Below are positions 53,332-64,000 of a DNA stretch of 64,000 nucleotides, in pieces. Under the pieces are notes generated by a model. The model searched no databases. It was not told the DNA's origin and saw only the letters and a list, made by a program, of their open reading frames with translations. Each line of letters opens with the position of its first letter. Positions within the stretch are counted from its first letter, which is position 1. Origin of the DNA: Adiantum capillus-veneris (taxonomy: Eukaryota > Streptophyta > Polypodiopsida > Polypodiales > Pteridaceae); assembly GCA_014529385.2 (NCBI GenBank), contig CM043962.1:85558180-85622179 (forward strand), read 5' to 3'. The translations under genes and the position numbers were made by a program.

Positions 53332-56300
53332 ATGGATGCTTCGCCGGGAAAAAGAAAAGGCAAGAACCTGGCAACGGAAGGTGCAATTCCCTATGCACTT
53401 CTACCCAATTCACTAAAGCCAGCGGCCACGTGGATACCTGCAGACGTGAAACAGGCAGCAGCCTTTCAAATCTATCAAGGTTCATTTGTGGATGACAAAA
53501 GAAATTTAGTGGATACAGTGATGATCCCCAAGGAGGCAGAAAATTACCTGAAAAGATCACCGCAAAGGTCATGGCTCAAAAAAGTTGGCTTGTGGAACTA
53601 TGTCTCACTACCACCAGTGGGGATAGATTTCAAGAGGGTACAACACCTAATTGAGACTATCCAAGAAGATGGAACTTGTAGAGTGGCAGGCATGGATAAC
53701 GAAGTGATGGAGATCCAGATCACCAAGGAGATCATCAAGGAGGCATTGAAATTGTCTGATAAAGGAGCCAACATGAGAGAAAGAAGGAAAAACCTCACAG
53801 CCTACTTGCAAAAGTCCAAACTGACTTCTTTCGAACTCATAGCAGACCCGGAAGTAAGAGAACTGACACAAATATACAGTCAGTGTTTGTTGATCTACAG
53901 CAAAAGACCGCCAAGATACACTACACCACACAGGAGCATCTCAATAACAATGACATGGGCTATGGGAATGACACATGAGTTCTATATAGATCACACCTCA
54001 TATCTGTTTGAAGAAGTGACAAAGCTACGGCAGGACATACCAAATTACATTGCAGGAGGAGAAGTCCTCACCAGAGTAATATACCAGGCCATAGGTGCGA
54101 TAGATCAATTGCCACCTGCTCCTCATCAGAACGACTGGCTGGTATTAAGAGAGAATATCGAAGACAGATCACAAAGGAAAGTACCGGCCTCTATTAACAC
54201 CCTTGGAGGACGCAGGCTGGAAAGAGTAACCAGAAGCACACAAGAAAAGATGGAAAAAGAAAGAAGAATTAAAGAGGAAGATGTCCGACTAAAGAAGCGA
54301 AAACCGAAAATGGAAAACAACACCAGGTTGCAGAAGGTAGCAAAAATGGAAAGAATGCTAGAAGGGTTTGTTCTCGAGAGATCTCTACGAGGCGATGTAG
54401 GCGCCACTTGGAAACCTTCTAGTAGCACTTACACATTGAGAACGAAGAATAAAAACAACCCAGCTTTTGAGTTGGACTGGTTCGAGAGGTACATCCAAGA
54501 AAGAAATGCTAGGGACGATTGCTACTAGAAGAGGAGGATCTCCAAACTTTGAGAGATCAGTTGAGGCCAACTTCACGAGATCAGGAAACACCACCTCCAT
54601 CTACAAGTCCAGAGACAAGTGAGAGGCAATCAACCCCACCTGCTGACTCTCCTTCGCATTCAGAGATCTCACATCGTGATGAGAGAGTTCATACACCACC
54701 CAGTGGAGAAGAAGAAGAAGAAGTAGAAGAAGAAAGAACAGATGGTCACCCAAACACTGGAACCATATCACAAATTGATAAAGTCAAGCAAAAAGAGGTG
54801 GATCAGACAAAAGAAAAAGCTTCCTCCTCTCAAGAAATTGAGCTAGAAGCTACTATAGATAAAGATTTACAGTCAATGGAGACCCTACTAAACCGAACAA
54901 GACTACACAGTCAATGGTTAGCTGATCAGAACAGGTCCAAAAAAAAGAAGTTAGAAAACACCCATCAAGAAGTTCTGAGACTGCAGAAGCAAAGAGATGA
55001 CACTCTAAAACTAATCAGCATCAGAGAGGCAGAGATCGTGGGGCTCAAAAGCACAGTAAATCTCCTCAAAAAAATTTACAGGAGTCTGAAGATTTCAATG
55101 CCATTTGTGAAGATACAATCAATGTATTCCTTAAAGATGTCAGTGATAGAGATGAACACATCCAAAGGTTGGAAAAAGAAAAGCAAGATGCGTTGGAGAC
55201 AGTCAAAAGTTTGCAAGTCGTCATCGATGACTTACAAATTGAAGTCAAAGATTTGAGAGCAGTAACCGATATACAAGCAAAGGAAATAGAACGAGCTAAG
55301 AAACAAAAAACGTCGCTACCAGCAACACCGGTAGTCCACCCGCAAGAAGAAATGGTTGCACTGAAGAGAGAGCTGGAGTTGGAAAGAAAACAACGCTTAA
55401 TGATAGCCGAAAGTGCGCTTAGAGCAGAGGATCAATTACAAAGGCAAATTTTGGACTTACAAAGTGAACAACAACAAGGACCAGCTCATGACAGTGAAAT
55501 AGAAAGTATTGTTTCCAAATCCCTCAGGGAGGAAAATGAAAATTTGCACATCAGGGTAAAAGAGTTAGAGGAGTCTGCAGCTCAAAAAGAGATGGAATTT
55601 CAAGCTCTCCAAATCAATAGTAGAACAATGGCTGCGCAAGTCGCAAGTCTACAAACTGCAAGGCAAAACCAAGGACATGTATGAGTGCACCTGGAGCAAG
55701 CAGCCACGGATTTGGCTGGACTTGCCGAAGTATATGGGGGTGAAGATGACTACGAGGAAGAATCAAATGATAAGGAGGCCCCAAATACACACACTGATCA
55801 ACCTGGCTCCGAAGACCAAGAAATAGACGAAGATTCAGTCACGAGATTGGAAGAGCAGAAGCTGGCCGAGCAAATGGAAAAGTAATCAGAGATGATATGG
55901 TACAAGGCCATGCAACTAGAAAAGGAGATGCTACAAGGGCTCTCCAGATCAGGCAAGACAGCAGCAGAGCTACGGGAGGAATGGAATGCCCCTATGTTAC
56001 CCTATGCTCTGATGAAATACAAAACACTGACACATCAACGGTAGCGCGCAAAGAAGAACAAGTGCAGGTGTTTGAAGGAGACTTACAGGATCGGGAACAG
56101 CAAAACAGGATAGTAGACAGCCAGCCAAAGTGGAGGCGTCAATGGCTTTTGGATCACCCTAATAACCTGATCCACTTAGTCAACGCACCGCCTGAGATAA
56201 GGAATGATAGAACTTTTTGCCCAACGCCCCGAACATACACTTACAGCCAACATAAAGCACTACAAAGCAGAAATCCTACATGGCTGAATTATCCAGTATT

Positions 56301-56655
56301 GCCAGGGCCTGTAGAGGGAGAGAGAATATCCGGTTCTTACATGGTGAAAACCCTTCAGGGCGCCATCGCAGAATTCGGAGGCTCTCCCGACCTATCCTGC
56401 AAGATGCTATGTAAAATAGCTCGAACATTTTTGGCCTGTCTCATAGTGTTCTCAGAAAGCTGGACTTCAGAGTATATGAATACAGAAAGAAGCATCTCAG
56501 AACTATCATATGATCTAAGTGGGCCGCCTACAGAGCCAGTGTTGTATGCCTACTTCAGACGGCTATGTTTCTGCCAAGCTACCATCTCCAAACCTTCGAA
56601 GAGGCATTTTACACAGGCTTCTTTATGTACAAATCAAAAAATTTTGGCCCATTAA
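53332..56655 (+). pseudogene. E2 ORF3: large 3' accessory protein
   Basis: The N-terminal 398 codons (53332-54528) are open: VGIDFKRVQHLIETIQEDGT, KRPPRYTTPHRS, GGEVLTRVIYQAIG, LPPAPHQNDW. Then come shifted segments 54519-55256, 55169-55684 (a long coiled coil), 55685-55885 (acidic) and 55897-56655 with the C-terminal domain QPKWRRQWL, PTWLNYP, YMVKTLQGA, YDLSGPPTEPVLYAYF. About 1,100 codons in all, the same domain order as E1 ORF3. No membrane segments. The position is that of an envelope gene in retroviruses, but nothing in it looks like one. Function unknown. Confidence 0.72.
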
Positions 56656-56762
56656 TGGCAAGCGATTCTATGCGATATGATGCGTTTCTATATCAAATCA
56701 ACCAAGAAGGACGACAACGACACTGAAGACAAAGACGATCATGTCGTGGTAGACATGAATTA

Positions 56763-56774
56763 GGATGGGGGGAG
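56763..56774 (+). other. E2 polypurine tract
   Basis: GGATGGGGGGAG directly before the TGTTGG of the 3' LTR. Confidence 0.85.
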
Positions 56775-57052
56775 TGTTGGAGCCCCACTTGTCCAACTGT
56801 TGTAATGAGCCCATCTTGTAAAGCCTATCAAATTCCCATTTTTATGTCAAAGACGTCTTACCATTTTGATCCACTTGTCTGGGTTATGTAAAGATTAATT
56901 AGTCAGTCAGGACCCATATTTGTTCCCACTTTGTAATTATGAGGAAGAGAACCCCATGTACATTTTTGAGCTAAGGTGACTCAAGTATAAAAGTCACCTT
57001 AGAACCATTTTTTGAACAACATTTTTAATCATTAATCCTGTGTCGTACGAGT

Positions 57053-57145
<93 letters not shown>

Positions 57146-57762
57146 TTATCCTCTTCCCTACACGCTTCTCCCTCACCGGATTCACAACGTGACCACATCA
57201 TCGCGGTAGTCTCTCCGAGAGCTACGCGCCCACGCCACACATTCATATTTTTGAGCTGTTCACGATCGATCCTTCATCGAGCTTGTTTTGCTTGTAAGTA
57301 ACACAAACAATGTCTGTTTTCAACAATCAAGTGCTCTATGGAATGAGAAAGAGATTAGCTACACATAGATATTCATAGACTTAGCTTTCACCCATTTTTG
57401 GATTATGACATGTGAGTCTATCGCGACTGTGATCGAGATAATTAGGGTTCAAATCTAGTGAGATTAGACTTATAGGTAAGTATATCCTATTGAGAGGATG
57501 GTGCCCAGTAAGTTTGATGCGATTGTGAGTTCATTGGAGGTGTAAACGGTGTTGTGAGCGTTTAGGGATAGAGTGGGTTGCATTCTACCAGGGTTAGTGA
57601 TTGATGCATCACGAAAGTGCGTATGTGTAGATTGGTCTCAGCCTGACAAGCTAACGAGATTGCCTACGTGCACCTACGGGTTAGTCGTGTCATCGGATGA
57701 TAAGTATGTTGTTTGTGTCGTGCTTGCGAGCATAAACAGGGGAGTAGTTTTTCCCTAAAACA
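56775..57762 (+). repeat. E2 3' LTR
   Basis: 988 bp, partner of 33593-34587, with a TATA box at 56986, a GA tract at 57055-57143 and the palindrome half-site at 57415. AACAC follows at 57763. Confidence 0.95.
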
Positions 57763-58386
57763 AACACTTAATAAAAGAACCAATAAGAATTAAGCTCTCT
57801 AGAAGACGATTGGACAGTCTCCCAAGGGGTCCAATGAGCATTCAGCAGCCCTACGGCTTGCGTGATTCCTATTGGCCAGGAGGCAAAGGGGTCCAATGAG
57901 ATTGTAATTGAATGAACTAATTACCTAAAGCTCTCACAAAAGGGGAAAGGGGGACACATGTCAGAAGACTATCACTTATGCTGCTTAATTTCCATTGGCT
58001 AGGCCTGGGCAGGTCCAATGAGGTGTGAGGATGAGCAAATAGCAAGAGGGGTCGACCAAGAGAGAGAGAGGGGGCTGATTTTTGCCAGGGATTATCACAC
58101 ACACACTCACAAAATCTCATGTGTGAAGCAAAGAAGACTCTCTCTCCTTCTCAAGCTTTAATGGAAAGCTTACCACCTACTCCAAGCGTGTGAGAAGGGA
58201 GGCCTACACCAACAACTCTTGGCTTTTTGATGCAAATCCAACCAAGAGCCAAGCTTCAATGCATGCTCATCTCCTCTACCATGCTAATTACTAAGCTAAG
58301 CTATGCTAATATGAGTGATTATGTGAGAAGATGTACATCTTTCTCGTAAGAATACTCCTACTTCCTCTCAATCTACTCTCAACAAG
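57763..58386. other. Unassigned DNA right of E2
   Basis: No gene seen. GGGGTCCAATGAG occurs twice (about 57814 and 57888) and GGTCCAATGAG at about 58012. The stretch 57948-58023 resembles 33467-33550 left of E2. It probably belongs to one older repeat split by E2. The end, CTCTCAACAAG, abuts the gypsy RT fragment at 58387. Confidence 0.45.
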
Positions 58387-59095
58387 GTGGACCAATCAGA
58401 TACCTCACTTCGACCAAACTGGTTGAGGGAGTATGATGATGTATTCCCAATAGACCTTACAAATCTTCCACCACATAGAGAGGTAGATCATGAGATTGAA
58501 ACTATCCCTGGATGTGAACCTATCTCAAAAAGACCTTATAAAATGTCACTTCCAGAGGCCATCGAACTCAAGGAACAACTTAGGCAACTCGTTGAGAAAG
58601 GATTCATTCGACCCAGTACTTCTCCTTGGGGTGCACCAGTTCTTTTTCAGAAGAAGAAGGATGGAATCTTAAGGTTATGCATAGATTACCGTGGACTAAA
58701 CCAGGTAACTGTCAAGAACAAGTATCCAATTCCAAGGATTGACGAACTCTTGGACGGGCTCCACGGTGCCAAAATGTTTACAAAGATTGATCTAAGGTCA
58801 TCTAAGGTCAGGATATTACCAAATCAGGATCAAGGAATCAGATATTCCAAAGACAGCTTTCAATAGTAGATATGGGCACTACGAATTCACAGTAATGTAT
58901 TTTGGTCTAACAAATGCTCCTGCAAGCTTCAATCGACTTATGCAGGATATTTTCAGACCTTACCTGGATAATTTTGTCTTGGTTTTCTTTGATGATATTC
59001 TGATCTATTCTAAGAACGAGGTAGACCACGAAGAACATGTTCGCAAAGTACTTGATCTTCTTCGGGAACACCAACTTTACGTTAAAGAGAGCAAG
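58387..59095 (+). pseudogene. Chromovirus reverse transcriptase, first part
   Basis: [78 protein letters not shown] and TKIDLRS. Then a 10-bp tandem duplication (58791-58810) shifts the frame. After a break: [19 protein letters not shown] and the catalytic FFDDILIYS. It ends at VKESK, where the insertion starts. Confidence 0.9.
58791..58810 (+). repeat. 10-bp tandem duplication in the chromovirus RT
   Basis: TCTAAGGTCA twice in a row, just after TKID. It causes a frameshift. Confidence 0.93.
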
Positions 59096-61839
59096 TGTAA
59101 GGTCTCTAACCCCTACCAAAAAGAGCACCATTGTACCATGGAATAAACATAATGGAAAAAGTTACTATTTTTAGCAGTTTTCCAAATTTTGTCAGTACCA
59201 TGATGTTTAGAATGTTATAAAGCTTCAAAATGTGAATTAAAATATTTTTTGTGAAAAATTTCCAAAAATAGTAAGTTTTTGGTCACCCGACCCGTCTAGT
59301 TTTGACCGTCTCGAAAAACTGCACTCGTACCCCAAATTTTAAAAAATGCATTTTCGGACCCTGGGGGCTGCTAAATATAGCAGGTACTCGGACCAGTACG
59401 CCTTAGTTAGAGCTTAGTATAGCAATTTACGGCATTAAAATCCGACTCGTATGGGCCATTTTAGCCTAAAACCAATTTTCCCTAAAGTTGTGCGGGGAGG
59501 CACCGGGGCTCGAGGCTGTGTGGGAATAGGTTCTAGGCCACTCAGAGCTTGCTTTAGCAGCTAGGGGGCGCCCTCTTGTCTTGTGGGAGTTGTGGACGAG
59601 TTTCCAAGCATGAGAGTGAGTGTGAGAGCCAGTTAGACTAGCTAGTTGGACACTTGGTAGGCAGGAAACTAGACTTGCCAATGCATGAAGTGAGTGCTCA
59701 CTCAGATGCTTATAGTAGCTAAGTCCATTTTCAGCTTGAAGGAGCCTATTTAAGAGTGTGCTCTCTCACACACACACACACACACACATGCTCACACACA
59801 CCTAGTACACACACACACACACACCTTGGGGAGGTGCTGCCGGCACACAGTTTTTGAAGGAGAAGCAAGGAGGGAGGTGTTGCCAAAATTCTCATCTTGA
59901 GAACTCATTTGGATTAAAAAATCAAGAGGATTCTCAGGCCCTAATCACGGTAATCATGGTTTAATTCCTGCTTTTCTTAATTCTCTTCATTATTCTCCAA
60001 ATTCCTCGTCTACTATGCTTAATCCTAGCTATAATTCCCAATAGCTGCTCTCTAAGTTTACATAGCTATACTCCATTACATAATCATCATTCAATTAGCT
60101 AATTTATGCAGCCATTCATCACTCTTAATCAATGATTAATACATGATTAGGAGAGATTTCTCTCTCTAGGCAGCATAGTAATTAATTGTCAACTGGTAAT
60201 AATGTAGATTTGATGAAATTCATTCTTTTACCACTCAATAGTGTTGTAAGTAAGTTAGATTCAATTTTTTTCTCACTCAGTAAGATGTGATTAAGGTAAA
60301 ATTAGTCCATCATTAGGCTAATAAGAAGAGAATTTTCTATCACCTATGCATGCGGTAGCTCTGCATCTTTGTAATTGCACTAGGAAAGTGATTGATCTTG
60401 CTTAATTCATCTCTCTTGTAATTTAATTAGAAAAATTCTGAAATTCTTAATCATCTAAGCCAAGTAATTAACTTTAGAGCCGGTTCCCATAGGACAAGTA
60501 AAGTATTACCCATAAAATTACTAGATCTCGAAGGAAAAATCTAACCCTCTTGCATAAGGAGGATTGTTCAATGATTCTAATCTATCATTTGGATTGTTAT
60601 GATGCTCTCAGACTTTAGCTATTTTCTTCAAGTTTATCATTTAAAGTAGTGAGTATAAAATGACCCCGGTTAAGAGAACTCGCTTCGGTGGTGCCCACGA
60701 TCGCGAGGGGGGAACGAGCAATGTGAACAGGAAAGGAAAAGCTTCCATGGACGAACAAGCACCGGCCATCTCACGGGCCATTGACGAAGAAATGGAAGAG
60801 GTAGGTCGCAATTTTATTCAAGTTGTTCAATTTAACATTGCATACGATTAGCTAGGAAAGAACATATCCCTAAACATGTTGGAGAAATCCGATGGAAACC
60901 TCGGCATTTGAATTCAATTGTATACTAAATTCTAAGTAGGAAAGAATGGTTGATGGATATACTGTTTAAAATAGGAAAGAATGTCTGCTAGGGAAAATTT
61001 AGCTCGGCATGTTCATTTCTATTTCCAATGTTGATACTAGTCCGAACCCCCTCCTGATCACAGGGGGCAGAGTTCCTGATTAAGGGCTCTTGAATCCACG
61101 TCTGCTGGTTAAGCGGTGGATACCCACGTCTGCTGGTTACGCGGTGGAAACCCACGTCTTGCTTTCTATGCGGTGGGAATGTCCATGTCGTGCTTTCTAT
61201 GCGGTGGACATACCTAGTTGTATGGGTAGCTAGGCGACAACGGGAGGAGTAAACTCTCGCTGGAGGGGGGATGTTGTACCTCCAGAACATTGGATTTTGA
61301 ATGAACAAGTTTGAGTAGAATTTCTACTAGAGTTACTGTCTTGGTGCGGCTTTGCAATACTGATTGAAGGGCTTTCTTAACGAACATTGTGAATTGGAAT
61401 CTAATCAAGGAACTTTTATGTTGAACAACTTTTGTGGTTGTAATTGGGACACACAAGGAAGTGTGAGTGTGGGGGTGGAAAGTGGTCGGGAACTCTCTGT
61501 CCCCATAGTGTTTAAATAGATACTAGTAATACTCATTGCCCCTAGAGCGGCGAAGTCTCAAGTGTACGTGCCTCTAAAACATCAGGAAAAAGGCACTCGG
61601 GATTTCTCCCCTCTTGGAAGGTGGGCCTTAGGATCGCTAGATAGTTTAAGTACGCTTCCCCTGCGAGGTGGAGCTAGATCTCACTGCTAGTAGGCTCGAA
61701 ATCAACTCACTTTGTGTTGAGAGATCGTCCGCTAGCTGACCTCTGAACCACTTTGTTTGCTTCCGCTATTGATCTAGTGGCCACCCACCAGGTTCACCAT
61801 CAGATCCGCCGTTTGATACGCCGGGGTGGGGACCTCACA
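59096..61839. mobile_element. Probable solo LTR (2.7 kb) inserted in the chromovirus RT
   Basis: TGTAAGGTC at the left and GACCTCACA at the right form a short imperfect inverted repeat with TG and CA ends. The flanks GCAAG (59091-59095 and 61840-61844) are a perfect 5-bp target duplication. RT resumes directly after it. No internal repeat of the ends is seen, so a solo LTR is more likely than a whole small element. Inside are CA microsatellites (59766-59824), one 63-codon open segment (60660-60851, basic then acidic, unrecognised) and a four-unit short repeat at 61096-61210. Confidence 0.75.
61096..61210. repeat. Four ~28-31-bp tandem units with hairpin potential
   Basis: Each unit starts CCACGTC or CCATGTC and ends GCGGTGG. 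The CCAC and GTGG ends can pair. Units 1-2 share TGCTGGTTA and units 3-4 share TGCTTTCTAT in the middle. Confidence 0.85.
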
Positions 61840-61844
61840 GCAAG

Positions 61845-62530
61845 TACACTTTTTTCTCACCACAGGTCAACTATCTTGGATTTGTCATATCGGCTGAAGG
61901 GATCTCAGTAGACCCAGACAAAGTCGAGGATATCGTGACTGGCCTCAACCATCCACCGTCAGCGAAGTAAGAGGATTTCTTGGAATAACGGGTTGGTACA
62001 GGATTTTTGTCAAGGACTATGCACGTATTGCTGCACCTTTGACGGAACTCCTGAAGAAAGGAATGAGGATCGAATGGAAGACCAAGCACAAGTCTAGCTT
62101 TGCTAAACTAAAAGAGTTCTTGGTCTCAGCTCCTATTTTAAAGCTTCCAGATTTCAGTAAGGAATGTGAAGTAGTGACCGATGCTAGCAAATTTGCTCTA
62201 GGCGGAGTTCTTACTCAAGAAGGAAGGCTAGTGGCGTATACTTCGTGAAAGCTGAGGGATCACGAGAAGAATTACCCTACTCATGATATGGAACTTTTAG
62301 CAGTTATACATGCGCTGAAGTTATGGAGACATTATCTTCTCGGACGCAAGTTTCAGCTGGTTACAAACCACAAGAGCTTAAAGTGGATTTTTACTCAACC
62401 TATTCTCAACATGCGACAACGGCAATGGATAGAGCTATTACAGGAATATGACCTTGACATAAAGTATAGACTGGGAAAGGAAAATGCAGTTGCAGATGGT
62501 CTTAGCCAAAAATCTTTTCTCGGTGCTATC
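61845..62530 (+). pseudogene. Chromovirus RT end and RNase H
   Basis: VNYLGFVISAEGISVDP, a frame break, FLGITGWYRIFVKDYARIAAPL, then RNase H: CEVVTDASKFALGGVL, MELLAVIHALKLWRHYLLG, TNHKSLKWIF and ADGLSQK. The TGA at 62246 is a single stop (Ser-x-Lys-Leu). Confidence 0.9.
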
Positions 62531-63600
62531 TCTACTCCAAATAACCCTATCTGGGATAGAATCAAGGAAGCATCCTTGGTGGATCCAGAGTACCAACGTA
62601 TAGTATCATTAGTCCAACAGAATAAGATGCCTGAAGCTAAAGATTACTCTCTTATGGGAGGATGTCTTTACTACAGACATAGACCCTGTGTACCCAGAGA
62701 CCCAACTCTAAAGAAGGCTATTCTGTATGAAGCACACGATAGCCCTACATCTGGACATCCAGGCTATGCTAAGACTCTTCATGCTGTCAGGAGGAGTTAC
62801 TTTTGGTATGGAATGAAAGGAGACATACTTTGCTATGTGAGGCAATGTCTTTCTTGTCAGCGGATAAAAGCTGAAAGGGTCAAATTACCAGGACAACTTC
62901 AACCTCTTGACATACCCCATATGAAATGGGAATGCATCAGTATGGATTTTGTTAGAGGATTACCTTCTACATGAGGTTATGATTCTGTTTTTGTGGTTGT
63001 TGATATGCTGACAAAAGTGGCTAATCTAATACCCATAAAGACAACCTTTACTGCTTCAGATGTTAGCCGGGTATTCATCAAGGAGATTTTTAGGCTACAT
63101 GGTCTACCCAAGCGTATCGTCAGTGATAGAGATGCCAAGTTTACATCAAAATTTTGGACTTCTCTTTTCCAATCTATTGAATCACAATTAGCTTTCAGTA
63201 CAGCGTATCATCCACCACAGACAGATGGGAAAACTGAAAGAGTTAATCAAGTCATCGAGGACATTCTCAGAGCCTATTGTTCGCAAGAGCCAAAGAAGTG
63301 GTTATAATATCTACCTTTGGTGTAGTATGCTTACAACTCTTCCGAACACAGAAGCATTGGAATGTCACCTTTCAAAGCTCTTTATGGACAGGACTGTTTA
63401 GCACCGCTGAACTTCTCAAATCCAACCATCAGGGTAGAAGCATCTAGGAAGATGTTAGAAGATATGGAAGCACAGACTAGAGCTATTCGCCAGGACATTC
63501 AGGCCGCTCAGGATAGACACAAGCACTATGCAGATAAGAACCGTTCAGAAAGAAATTTCAAAGAAGGGGATAAGGTTTTTCTGCGAGTCTGACCAAAGAA
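62531..63600 (+). pseudogene. Chromovirus integrase
   Basis: Zinc domain: EAHDSPTSGHPGYAKTL, RRSYFWYGM, CLSCQRIKAE. Core: WECISMDFVRGLP, FVVVDMLTKVANLIP, RIVSDRDAKFTSKFW and YHPPQTDGKTERVNQ (D,D,E). Then SPFKALYGQ and the helical DRHKHYADKNRSE and FKEGDKVFLRV. Stops at 62972, 63305 and 63590 interrupt it. A single H2C2 domain is present, unlike E1 and E2. Confidence 0.92.
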
Positions 63601-63990
63601 AAGCAACTTATCTCTAGGCAAATATAAGAAGCTAAGCCCAAGGTATTGTGGACCATTCGAGATCCTTAAGGTTGTGAGTGACCAAGCTTAAAGCTAAAGT
63701 TACCTGCAAACTTGAAGGTTCATGATGTGTTCCACGTCAGCTTACTCAAACCCAATATTCCTAACCCTGATGAATTCTTGGACTCAGATCATATAGTCAT
63801 GCCAGCACAAGAAGTTCTCGAGCTCCAACTTGACTATGTACTTGAAACAAGGAAAAGGAAGTTACGCAACAGAACTATCACGGAAGCATCTGGTAAAGTG
63901 GAAGGATTATCCTGAAGAAGATGCAACTTGGGAGGACGAACCAACACTCATAAAAGATTACCCAAGCACATACTTGAGATGAAGACATCT
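63600..63990 (+). pseudogene. Chromovirus integrase C-terminus and chromodomain
   Basis: KYKKLSPRYCGPFEILKV, VHDVFHVSLLKPNIPNP, then VLETRKRKLRNRTI and, one frame over, LVKWKDYPEEDATWEDE, the typical chromodomain core with its aromatic residues. Chromodomains of this group steer integration to modified chromatin. Confidence 0.88.
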
Positions 63991-64000
63991 CAAATTTTTC

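Larger units (their letters stand above)
33593..57762 (+). mobile_element. E2: giant Ty3/gypsy element
   Basis: 24,170 bp including Copia C. It has TG-to-CA LTRs of 995 and 988 bp, flanks AACAT and AACAC (a target duplication with one change), a PBS and a PPT. Gene order is the same as E1. The Gag capsid is deleted, and stops and shifts occur throughout. Roughly 25 LTR differences outside the GA tract suggest it is younger than E1. Confidence 0.93.
58387..64000 (+). mobile_element. Chromodomain Ty3/gypsy (chromovirus) fragment
   Basis: It begins abruptly in Pol, so Gag and protease are missing. It runs through RT, RNase H, integrase and a chromodomain to the window end. It is split by the insertion 59096-61839. 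Many stops and shifts. No LTR of its own is visible. Confidence 0.88.

Noticed and set aside
60660-60851. 63-codon open segment in the long solo LTR as a gene
   Set aside because: It is mildly suggestive of a Gag start (basic, then acidic), but there is no PBS, no continuation and no domain, so it is only mentioned within the LTR entry.

Overview
The window is nuclear DNA of a land plant and, as far as can be read, consists almost wholly of nested LTR retrotransposons. The initiator-Met primer-binding site TGGTATCAGAGC (twice on the + strand, once on the - strand), a tRNA-Asp-type primer-binding site and a chromodomain Ty3/gypsy element all point to a plant. Very large elements nested in one another suggest a big, repeat-rich genome (fern, lycophyte or gymnosperm would fit), but the sequence does not fix the species. 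I see no host protein gene and no tRNA or rRNA gene.

Layout: (1) 1-4480 is a decayed relative of the two giant elements below. It has ORF1-type modules, a broken zinc knuckle, two decayed retropepsin-like stretches and a Trp-rich tail, but no reverse transcriptase or integrase. (2) 4671-32949 is giant Ty3/gypsy element E1 (about 17.7 kb without its passengers). A minus-strand copia (Copia A, 6145-11756) sits in its leader and a plus-strand copia (Copia B, 27582-32513) in its 3' LTR. (3) 33593-57762 is a second giant gypsy, E2 (about 18.5 kb without its passenger). A nearly intact copia (Copia C, 42841-48539) is inserted in its integrase. (4) From 58387 to the window end is a chromodomain gypsy fragment, split by a probable 2.7 kb solo LTR at 59096-61839. 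Four of the nested or host insertions have perfect 5-bp target duplications (TAAAT, CCAAA, ATCTG, GCAAG); E2 has AACAT/AACAC.

E1 and E2 are diverged members of one family with an uncommon plan: LTR - leader with regularly spaced palindromes - ORF1 with Y-x-D-x-x-G-x-x-Y modules - Gag - retropepsin 1 - conserved linker - RT - RNase H - two successive H2C2 zinc domains - integrase core - a second retropepsin-like domain in frame after integrase - Trp-rich tail - a conserved promoter-like block with an ATG mini-exon and 5' splice site - an intron carrying a second palindrome array - a large 3' ORF (ORF3, about 1,100 codons) with two conserved terminal domains around a coiled coil - polypurine tract - LTR. 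E1 palindromes have the form TAAATAATCGCGATTATTTA and E2 palindromes AGTCTATCGCGATAGACT. The arms differ, the ATCGCGAT core is shared, and the spacing is about 270-320 bp. Splicing the mini-exon to the ORF3 acceptor keeps frame in both elements and gives matching N-termini. My leading hypothesis is that ORF3 is a separately transcribed accessory protein and that the palindromes, found only in non-coding parts, are its binding sites or other cis elements.

Both giant elements are defective. Most stops in E1, and several in E2, can be explained as C-to-T decay of CGA, CAG or TGG codons. E2 has also lost its Gag capsid and zinc knuckles by an in-frame deletion, so it would need Gag from a relative. 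By eye, E1 is the oldest (about 6% LTR divergence), and E2, Copia C and Copia A are younger (about 2-3%).
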